Shown one piece after another: positions 57,917 to 64,000 of a stretch of DNA of 64,000 nucleotides. The notes under the pieces were generated by a model. It searched no databases. It was not told the origin of the DNA and was given only the letters and a program-made list of their open reading frames with translations. Origin of the DNA: Streptomyces sp. NBC_01381 (GTDB lineage Bacteria; Actinomycetota; Actinomycetes; Streptomycetales; Streptomycetaceae); the NCBI RefSeq assembly GCF_026340305.1, contig NZ_JAPEPI010000004.1, forward strand, positions 62,001-126,000. The letters run 5' to 3'. The position numbers and the translations under genes were made by a program. Numbering within the stretch: the first letter of the stretch is position 1; every line of letters begins with the position of its first letter.

Positions 57917-59962
57917 ATGACCCTCCTCCGCAGACGCGGACTCTTTGCCGCTGTCGTCGCCCTCCTGCTGGCTTTCACCGTCGGCTCCCCACCGGCCGCG
58001 GGCGCCGACACCCCTTGGTGGGAGCCCACCGCGCGGCCCGCCGCCGATTCGCAGATCAACGTCACCGGCGAACCCTTCCGCGGCACGGACAGCAAGGGCC
58101 GGGTCCGCGGATTTGTCGACGGGCACAATCACCTGATGTCCAACGAGGGCTTCGGCGGCCGCATCATCTGCGGCAAGGCGTTCTCCACCGAGGGCGTCGC
58201 CGATGCCCTCAAGGACTGCCCCGAGCACTATCCCGACGGCGCGCTCGCTCTCTTCGAGAACGTCACCGGCGGTGCGGACGGCCACCACGACCCGGTGGGC
58301 TGGCCGACGTTCAAGGACTGGCCGGCCCACAACTCCCTCAGCCACCAGCAGAATTACTACGCATGGCTGGAGCGAGCCTGGCGCGGCGGCCAGCGGATCC
58401 TGGTCAACGACCTGGTCTCCAACGGCCTGTTGTGTTCGATCTACGTCAGGGACCGCGGCTGCAACGAGATGGACGCCATCCGCCTCGAGGCCCGTAAGAC
58501 CTACGAGATGCAGGACTACATCGACAAGATCTACGGCGGAAAGGGCAAGGGCTTCTTCCGTATCGTCACCGACTCCGCCCAGGCCCGCCAGGTCGCTGAG
58601 GAGGGCAAGCTCGCCGTGGTGCTCGGCGTCGAGACCTCGGAGCCCTTCGGCTGCAAGCAGATCCTCGGCGTACCCCAGTGCAGCCAGGCCGACATCGACA
58701 GCGGTCTGGACGAGCTGCACAAGCTGGGTGTGCGCAGCATGTTCCTGTGCCACAAGTTCGACAACGCGCTCTGCGGGGTGCGGATGGACTCGGGCACCAT
58801 CGGAACGGCCGTGAACATCGGCCAGTTCCTCTCCACCGGCACCTTCTGGCGTACGGAGAAGTGCAGCGGTCCGCAGCACGACAACCCCTCCGGCAACGCG
58901 GCCGCCCCCGCCGAGGTGAGCAAGCTGCTCCCCGCCGGCGCCAAGGTCCCCACGTACGACAGCGACGCGCAGTGCAACACCCGCGGTCTTACCCGCCTGG
59001 GCGAGTACGCGGTCAAGGGGATGATGAAACGCAACATGATGCTCGAGGTCGACCACATGAGCGTCAAGGCGGCCGACCGCGCCCTGGACATGCTGGAGTC
59101 GGCGGACTACCCCGGCGCGCTCTCCAGCCACAGCTGGATGGACGACGGCTGGCTGGAGCGGCTCTACCGTCTCGGCGGCTTCAAGTCCTCGTACATGTCC
59201 AGCGCCGACAGTTTCGCCAAGGAGTCCGCGGGGACCAAGCCGCTGCGCGAGAAGTACGGCGTCGGACTCGGCTACGGCACCGACATGAACGGCGTCGGCG
59301 GCTGGCCGGGACCGGAAGGACCCGATGCCCCCAACGCGGTCAAGTACCCCTTCCGCACCGCCGACGGCGGCTCCGTCGTCGACCGGCAGCGCACCGGCGA
59401 CCGCACCTGGGACTTCAACACCGACGGTGCGGCCCACGTCGGCATGGTGCCCGACTGGCTCGAGCAGATGCGGCTCAGCGGCGGCAAGGGCACGGTGGAG
59501 GACCTGCTCGGCGGCGCGGAGTCCTACCTCCGCACCTGGAAGGCGACCGAAGGCCACAAGCCCGCACCCAACCTCGCCGCCAACGCGGCGGCGAGCGCCA
59601 GTGACACGGAGTGGAACCCGTTCACCAGCTACGCCGCCGGGAAGGCCGTGGACGGCGACACCGGCACGCGATGGGCGAGCGGCTGGTCGGACGACCAGTG
59701 GCTGCGGCTTGATCTGGGCGACACCCGTACGGTCGGCAAGGTCTCCCTCGACTGGGAGAAGGCCTACGCGCGGGGCTACCGGATCGAGGTCTCGGGTGAC
59801 GGGACCGAGTGGCGGACCGTGTGGTCCACGGACAGCGCGGACGGAGGCCTGGACAACGCGGTGTTCAAGCCGGTGGAGGCGCGTTACGTCCGTATCCACG
59901 GCGTGACGCGGGCCACCAAGTACGGCTATTCCATCAATGAGGCAGCGGTCTACAGCCGCTGA
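57917..59962 (+). CDS. Secreted amidohydrolase-like protein with C-terminal discoidin (F5/8 type C) domain
   Basis: 681 residues with a Sec signal peptide (FAAVVALLLAFTVGSPPAAG). The catalytic region has the metal-binding HxH in GFVDGHNHLMSNEGFGG, VVLGVETSEPFGCKQIL, MLEVDHMSVKAADRALDMLE, GALSSHSWMDDGW and GLGYGTDMNGVGGW, an arrangement like amidohydrolase-superfamily dipeptidases. Residues ~555-681 form a discoidin/CBM32-like module (NPFTSYAAGKAVDGDTGTRW, WLRLDLGDTRTVGKVSLDWE) that usually binds carbohydrate. Several Cys pairs suggest disulfides. It may be a wall- or polysaccharide-targeted hydrolase. Confidence 0.82.
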   Translation: MTLLRRRGLFAAVVALLLAFTVGSPPAAGADTPWWEPTARPAADSQINVTGEPFRGTDSKGRVRGFVDGHNHLMSNEGFGGRIICGKAFSTEGVADALKDCPEHYPDGALALFENVTGGADGHHDPVGWPTFKDWPAHNSLSHQQNYYAWLERAWRGGQRILVNDLVSNGLLCSIYVRDRGCNEMDAIRLEARKTYEMQDYIDKIYGGKGKGFFRIVTDSAQARQVAEEGKLAVVLGVETSEPFGCKQILGVPQCSQADIDSGLDELHKLGVRSMFLCHKFDNALCGVRMDSGTIGTAVNIGQFLSTGTFWRTEKCSGPQHDNPSGNAAAPAEVSKLLPAGAKVPTYDSDAQCNTRGLTRLGEYAVKGMMKRNMMLEVDHMSVKAADRALDMLESADYPGALSSHSWMDDGWLERLYRLGGFKSSYMSSADSFAKESAGTKPLREKYGVGLGYGTDMNGVGGWPGPEGPDAPNAVKYPFRTADGGSVVDRQRTGDRTWDFNTDGAAHVGMVPDWLEQMRLSGGKGTVEDLLGGAESYLRTWKATEGHKPAPNLAANAAASASDTEWNPFTSYAAGKAVDGDTGTRWASGWSDDQWLRLDLGDTRTVGKVSLDWEKAYARGYRIEVSGDGTEWRTVWSTDSADGGLDNAVFKPVEARYVRIHGVTRATKYGYSINEAAVYSR

Positions 59963-59968
59963 CCCGGT

Positions 59969-59998
59969 TACTCCCGTACGAGCTACTCCCGTACGAGC
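59969..59998 (-). repeat. Exact tandem 15-bp duplication at the TetR gene stop
   Basis: TACTCCCGTACGAGC occurs twice in direct succession (59969-59983, 59984-59998). The TetR stop codon TAG at 59983-59985 spans the junction, so the duplication has reset the 3' end of the gene. Confidence 0.8.
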
Positions 59999-60576
59999 GT
60001 CAGGATCTGGTCCGCGACGATGTCCAGTACGTCGCCCGCCTTCTCCTCGTCGCCAAGGACGAGGAAGTTGAGGGTGAGCCCGTCGGTCAGCGCGGCCAGA
60101 TACCTGGCGGCCGCGGGTTCGGGCACCGCCAGCTCCACGCCGAGGACGGCGGGGAGCTGGCGGATCACCTTGGTGTGGGCCGCGACGTAGCGCTCGTACT
60201 GCCGCCGGGCGAGATGCTCGTAGCCGGGCTCCCGCAGGGCGTACTGGGTGAGCTCGTACGTCAGCATGTGCTCGCCGGGATTGGCCAGCACATGGTCCCA
60301 GTACGCCTGGAGCCCGGCGCGGATCGTCTCGCGCAGGGTGGGTCTGCGGATGAGCGTGGTCAGGACGTCCGACTCGGAGTGCTCGGAGATGGTGTCCATC
60401 ACCGCTTCGAGCAACTCCTGCTTGGAGTCGAAGCAGTAGTGGAAGACGCTCAGCGAGACGCCCGCCTCCGCCACGACGGACCGTGTCGTGGTCTTCGCGA
60501 CGCCGTCGCGGGCCATCACCCGGATCGCGGCCTCGACCAGTTGCCTGCGCCGCTGCGCCGACGGCATTCGCCCCAT
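59983..60576 (-). CDS. TetR-family transcriptional regulator
   Basis: About 197 residues starting MGRMPSAQRRRQLVEAAIRV after GGGGAGGAGG. The N-terminal helix-turn-helix is GVAKTTTRSVVAEAGVSLSV, FHYCFDSKQELLEAVMD. The C-terminal ligand domain resembles BetI-type regulators (ETIRAGLQAYWDHVLANPGE). It is convergent with the secreted hydrolase and divergent from the GT-C gene, with a 282-base gap. Target and ligand unknown; an in-frame start at 60606 lacks a ribosome site. Confidence 0.92.
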   Translation of the reverse strand: MGRMPSAQRRRQLVEAAIRVMARDGVAKTTTRSVVAEAGVSLSVFHYCFDSKQELLEAVMDTISEHSESDVLTTLIRRPTLRETIRAGLQAYWDHVLANPGEHMLTYELTQYALREPGYEHLARRQYERYVAAHTKVIRQLPAVLGVELAVPEPAAARYLAALTDGLTLNFLVLGDEEKAGDVLDIVADQILTLVRE

Positions 60577-60631
60577 GGCCCCTCCTCCCCTGACCGGCGC
60601 AAGCATACGTCGCAGGGGGAGCGGGGCAGCG

Positions 60632-60695
60632 GGCCGCTGGGACGGCCCCGTTCTCCTCGACGATGCGTCAAGTGCGACTGAGCTTCCTGGGCTGA
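60632..60695 (+). pseudogene. Possible 3' remnant of a yjbQ-like gene
   Basis: The frame at 60666 reads RQVRLSFLG then stop, identical over nine residues to the end of the YjbQ protein at 57320-57748, while the codons differ at silent positions. In the neighbouring frame just upstream, GRWDGPVLLDD aligns loosely with GTWQSVCLVDT. This is what a decayed, frameshifted second copy would look like, although the fragment is very short. Confidence 0.4.
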
Positions 60696-60858
60696 CGAGG
60701 CATCAGGCTCGCAGGCTGCTCCTCCGGATGGACGCCTTCACTCTGCGCTTCTGACCATCACGGGGTAATTTGTCCACGTTTTTACTGATTTACGTTCCTT
60801 CGGTCTGCGTCCTGCGGAGCGGAGGAACCCTCAGGCGTGGACGGGTGAAAGGCAGGCG

Positions 60859-62385
60859 ATGGTCAACACCTTGAACGTCCGGCTCGTCGAAGCGGAGCGC
60901 CACGGCCCGGTGCCGGCCGTCCGCACTTCGCGACGTACGCGACGTACCGGAGGGCGGGGCTTGCCGGCGGCCGTGGCGGTCGGCTTCGTGCTGGCCCAAC
61001 TGGCCCTGGTACGGCCCGGGATGGGCCTCGGCTGGGACGAGGCGGTGTACGTCAGCCAGGTCAGCGGCCACGCCCCGGCGGCGTTCTTCAGCGCGCCCCG
61101 TGCCCGCGGGATCTCCCTGCTCGTCGCGCCGATCGCCTCGTGGTCGTCGTCCACCGAACTTCTGCGGGTCTATCTCGCCCTGCTGTCCGGGCTCGGCCTG
61201 TTCCTTGCGCTGCGCGCCTGGCGCGGGCTGTTTCCCGTACGAGTGCTTGCCCTGGCCGGCGCCCTGTTCGCGACGCTCTGGGTGACCGTCTTCTACGGCC
61301 CGGAGGTCATGCCCAACTACTGGGTCGCGATCGGCGCCCTGGCGGGTGTCGGCTGTCTCCTGCGGGCGCAGGCGGACCGCTCCGACCGGGCCGCGCTGTG
61401 GGGCCTGGGCGCGAGCGCGGCGCTGATGGCGTGGATGCGGCCCACCGACGCCGTCTGGGTGACCCTCCCCCTGCTCGCTCTGCTGGTCTGCGTCCACCGC
61501 CGGCCACGTCCGCTGGCGGCGCTCGTCGCGGGTCTTGCGACCGGCGCCGCCGGGTGGATCGTCGAGGCGTACGTCAGTTTCGGCGGTCTGGGCGCGCGGC
61601 TCGCCGACGCGTCCCGGATCCAGGGCGGTCTCGGCTGGAACATCGCCATCGGCGATCAGCTGCGCAGCCTGCGCGGCCAGACGCTGTGCCGACCGTGCAC
61701 CGGTTCGATTCCGCCCCCGGAGCTGATCGCGTGGTGGTTCGTCCTGCCACTGCTCGCCGGACTCGGCCTCGTGGTCGCGGTCAGGTCCGGGCGTACCGCG
61801 CGCACACTGTTGCCGCTGGCCTGCGCCACGACGGCGAGCATCCCGTACCTGTTCATGATCGGATACGCCGCGCCGCGCTTCCTGCTGCCCTTCTACGCGC
61901 TGCTCGCCATCCCGGTCGCCGACGCCCTCACCCACCTGGTCACCACCACGCGCCGCGCATGGCGGCCGGTGGCCGTGACGCTGGTGGCGCTCGCCATGGC
62001 CGGGCATCTGGCCGTGCAGTACGCGGTGTTGGAGGACGCCGTGGACGGTTCCACCGCCTCGCGCCGCGACTGGGCCGGCACGGCATCCGAACTCCACCGC
62101 CTCGGCGTGCGGCCGCCGTGCGTGCTGTCCGGGCCCGAAGCCCTGCCGATCGCCTTCTACGCCGGGTGCGCCTCCGCCCAGACGGACGGCCACAACGCCA
62201 GCACCACCGGCGCGGACATCCTGCGGACCGCACAGCACACGCCGACGGCCGCTCTCGCCGCGGCGAGCGAAGAGCCGCCGGAGTACGCCGACGGCTGGCC
62301 GTCCCACCGGTTCGGCGACCTGCGCATCCATGTGAGCCCCGCGGTGGGTGCACACGTCCCCCGCGATCAGATCGGCGGTTCCTGA
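60859..62385 (+). CDS. GT-C fold membrane glycosyltransferase-like protein (GT39/ArnT-like)
   Basis: 508 residues with roughly ten to eleven membrane segments. The first extracytoplasmic loop carries GLGWDEAVYVSQVSGHAPAA, matching the acidic catalytic motif of protein-O-mannosyltransferase/ArnT-like enzymes that use polyprenyl-phosphate sugars. The C-terminal ~110 residues are extracytoplasmic and soluble, with RLGVRPPCVLSGPEALPIAF. Donor and acceptor cannot be assigned. It overlaps the convergent LuxR gene by 19 bases. An AT-richer stretch at 60763-60800 probably holds its promoter. Confidence 0.75.
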   Translation: MVNTLNVRLVEAERHGPVPAVRTSRRTRRTGGRGLPAAVAVGFVLAQLALVRPGMGLGWDEAVYVSQVSGHAPAAFFSAPRARGISLLVAPIASWSSSTELLRVYLALLSGLGLFLALRAWRGLFPVRVLALAGALFATLWVTVFYGPEVMPNYWVAIGALAGVGCLLRAQADRSDRAALWGLGASAALMAWMRPTDAVWVTLPLLALLVCVHRRPRPLAALVAGLATGAAGWIVEAYVSFGGLGARLADASRIQGGLGWNIAIGDQLRSLRGQTLCRPCTGSIPPPELIAWWFVLPLLAGLGLVVAVRSGRTARTLLPLACATTASIPYLFMIGYAAPRFLLPFYALLAIPVADALTHLVTTTRRAWRPVAVTLVALAMAGHLAVQYAVLEDAVDGSTASRRDWAGTASELHRLGVRPPCVLSGPEALPIAFYAGCASAQTDGHNASTTGADILRTAQHTPTAALAAASEEPPEYADGWPSHRFGDLRIHVSPAVGAHVPRDQIGGS

Positions 62386-64000
62386 GGCACGTTTCCCAAC
62401 GCGTCACGCAGCGCCGCCCGGGAGGTCACACCCAGCTTGGGGAAGAGCTGGTGCAGGTGGGTGGAGACCGTGCGCGGGGAGAGGAAGAGCCGCTCGCCGA
62501 TCTGCTTGTTGGTGAGGCCGGCGGCCGCGAGCAGGGCGATCTCCCGTTGCTGTGGGGTGAGCGAGGCGGGTCCGGTTCTTGTGCCGTGCCCCAGGGAAAG
62601 CCCGGTGGCCCGCAGTTCGTTGCGCGCCCGGGCTGCCCACGGGGCGGCGCCGAGCCGCTCGAAGGTGTCGAGCGCGGCCCCAAGGTGTACGCGTGCCTTC
62701 TTGGTGGACCTTGCCCGTCGGAGGCGTTCGCCGTACGTGAGGTGGACCCGGGCCAGTTCGAACGGCCAGCGGTCGGCGGCGGGTATGGCGAGTGCCTCTT
62801 CGAAGAGCTCGACCGCGCGGAGACCGTCCGCGGCGATCGCTGCGGATGCCTTCACGGCCAGGGCGAGCCGGGGCGAGATCGCGGCGACGCTGGCTTCGTG
62901 CGCCGCCGCGACGTGCGCGGCCGCCTCCACGCTCCGTCCTGTCCGGACCGCGGCCTCGACGAGGTCCATGATCAGGAACAGGGCCGTGGGGACGTGTGGG
63001 GCGAGTTCTCCCGCGCGGCTGACCGCGGACGCGTGCCGGTAGGCGTCCTCGAACCGGCCGTGGCCGAGCGCGCCAAGTGCCTTCGCGTGCGAGGCGCAGG
63101 ACAGGAAGAACCCGACGTGGCGGGGCGCGGCCCACGAGGTGATCTCGTCCGTCAGGGCTCTCGTGGCGCTGTCGTCGCCGCGTGCCGCGGCGACCAGGGC
63201 CCGTTGGTACAGGAAGTCCGTCGAGAGGAGCCGGTAGCTGTGGGCTTCGCCGAGACGCCGGCCGTGGTCTGCCCGCGTCTCCAGCTCGTCCCACTGGCCT
63301 GCCGCGAAACAGTCCCTGCCGAGGAAGACAAGTCCTTGGAGTTCCAGGGTGACCGATTCGGTGTCCCGCCCGTCACGCAGCACGCGCCGCAGCGCCGTCC
63401 TGCACCCGGCGAGCCGGTCGACGTAGAGGGATGCCATGGCGATCCGGATGACGCGGACCGGGTCGGCCTCCTGGTCGAGGGAGGCGATGGCCTCATCCAG
63501 CCTGCCGAGTGCGGTCGGTGTCGTCCGGGCCGGGTCGGCGACGGTGCCGAGGATCAGGGCCAGCCGGTCCGGGACCTCCGGTTTCAGCAGGCCGAGCGCC
63601 TGGTGCAGGGGCTTCCACAGTGCGGCACGGTGACTGCCGTGGCACACCCAGGCGAGGGTGTAGAGCGCCTCGACCATGGTGGTGTCCGTCGCGTCGTACG
63701 GCTGGTGCTGCATCTCGATCGCGCCGGCCAGGAGACGGTGGGCCGTGTCGAGGTCACCCTCACCGCTGAGGAGGATGTGGTGTGCGGCGGCGACCGCAGC
63801 GACCAGCGGCCCGGCCCGTCCGCCGTCGGCCTTGCGGGCCTCTTCGAGGAGTCGGGGCACATCGCGCAGATCGCCCGTCAGATCCGCGCCGAGGTAGGCC
63901 GCTTCGGCGATCCGGCGGCTGCGGTCGTGGCCGCGCGGACTGAGGTCCGCCGCGCGCAGCAGTGCGGCGACGGCGCCGGCCGCGTCGCCGCGCCGCACGA
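62367..64000 (-). CDS. LAL-type LuxR-family regulator, C-terminal part (runs off window)
   Basis: At least 543 codons remain open at the right edge. The visible protein is a long TPR-like helical solenoid (AEAAYLGADLTGDLRDVPRL, TDTTMVEALYTLAWVCHGSH, TYGERLRRARSTKKARVHLG) ending in a LuxR helix-turn-helix: LTPQQREIALLAAAGLTNKQ, IGERLFLSPRTVSTHLHQLF. Large ATP-binding LuxR regulators (LAL) have this layout with an N-terminal AAA domain, which would lie beyond the window. They often switch on catabolic or secondary-metabolite genes. Confidence 0.88.
   Translation of the reverse strand, partial: VRRGDAAGAVAALLRAADLSPRGHDRSRRIAEAAYLGADLTGDLRDVPRLLEEARKADGGRAGPLVAAVAAAHHILLSGEGDLDTAHRLLAGAIEMQHQPYDATDTTMVEALYTLAWVCHGSHRAALWKPLHQALGLLKPEVPDRLALILGTVADPARTTPTALGRLDEAIASLDQEADPVRVIRIAMASLYVDRLAGCRTALRRVLRDGRDTESVTLELQGLVFLGRDCFAAGQWDELETRADHGRRLGEAHSYRLLSTDFLYQRALVAAARGDDSATRALTDEITSWAAPRHVGFFLSCASHAKALGALGHGRFEDAYRHASAVSRAGELAPHVPTALFLIMDLVEAAVRTGRSVEAAAHVAAAHEASVAAISPRLALAVKASAAIAADGLRAVELFEEALAIPAADRWPFELARVHLTYGERLRRARSTKKARVHLGAALDTFERLGAAPWAARARNELRATGLSLGHGTRTGPASLTPQQREIALLAAAGLTNKQIGERLFLSPRTVSTHLHQLFPKLGVTSRAALRDALGNVPQEPPI

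Noticed and set aside
60768..60776. TTGTCCACG resembling a Streptomyces DnaA box
   Set aside because: A single near-match within an ordinary AT-richer promoter region; no cluster of boxes.
1..64000. Search by eye for tRNA, rRNA, insertion sequences, integrases, phage genes and riboswitches
   Set aside because: Nothing convincing was seen; a tRNA or RNA-family scan was not possible here, so small structured RNAs could be missed.

Overview
The window is about 64 kb of very GC-rich, gene-dense DNA that reads as chromosomal sequence from a Streptomyces or a close relative. The strongest lineage clues are a complete 'conservon' (NIT-type sensor kinase, roadblock/LC7 protein, DUF742 protein, Ras-like GTPase), a short Cys-ending leader peptide upstream of a sulfonate operon, a DasR-like operator, an F420/PPOX-type reductase, an actinobacterial P450, and many GGAGG-led or GTG-started genes with four-base overlaps. 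I saw no rRNA, tRNA, CRISPR array, transposase, integrase or prophage. No gap between called genes exceeds 300 bases.

Layout. 1-9.5 kb: a SWIM/SNF2-helicase pair, a fatty-acid desaturase, a small membrane protein, a giant helical-repeat protein and a conserved protein of unknown role. 9.5-15.4 kb: a zinc-ribbon protein, an MpaB-type oxygenase, a PadR regulator divergent from an alpha/beta hydrolase with a perfect operator-like inverted repeat between them, a P450, an AAC(3) acetyltransferase and a methyltransferase. 15.5-21.3 kb: an MHYT membrane sensor directly in front of the conservon, then a PPOX reductase and a second, solitary roadblock protein. 21.4-27.3 kb: a DUF6397-like protein, a TPR protein coupled to a TesB thioesterase, a Ski2-like helicase and a YdjM-type membrane hydrolase. 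27.5-34.4 kb: an AraC/SDR pair, a decayed monooxygenase fused by deletion to a truncated AraC gene, and a two-subunit asymmetric ABC exporter. 34.7-44.7 kb: an L,D-transpeptidase lipoprotein, a secreted PNGase A-like protein, a dicarboxylate transporter, a GH109-like glycosidase with a DasR-like site at its promoter, and a two-component system divergent from an MMPL exporter. 44.7-51.8 kb: a large FAD/Fe-S oxidoreductase, a MarR regulator divergent from an ABC exporter, an MltG-like protein and an ABM-domain protein. 51.8-57.2 kb: a flavin monooxygenase and the ssuCBAD sulfonate operon behind its leader peptide. 57.3-64 kb: a YjbQ protein, a secreted amidohydrolase with a discoidin domain, a TetR regulator, a possible yjbQ remnant, a GT-C membrane glycosyltransferase and a LAL-type LuxR regulator cut by the window end.

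How genes work together. The clearest functional units are: (i) MHYT sensor + NIT kinase + roadblock + DUF742 + GTPase as one membrane signalling module; (ii) leader peptide + ssuCBAD for sulfonate sulfur uptake and desulfonation; (iii) PadR/hydrolase and MarR/ABC exporter as divergent regulator-target pairs, each with an inverted repeat in the shared promoter; (iv) kinase/response regulator and MMPL exporter; (v) a heterodimeric ABC exporter in which each subunit supplies one half of the single intact ATP site. The PNGase A-like protein, the GH109-like enzyme and the discoidin-tagged hydrolase suggest export of enzymes acting on glycans or peptidoglycan-like material.

All family assignments come from reading translated sequence and recognising motifs; no database search was run. 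Start codons were chosen from ribosome-binding sites and family-typical N-termini and often differ from the longest possible reading frame.
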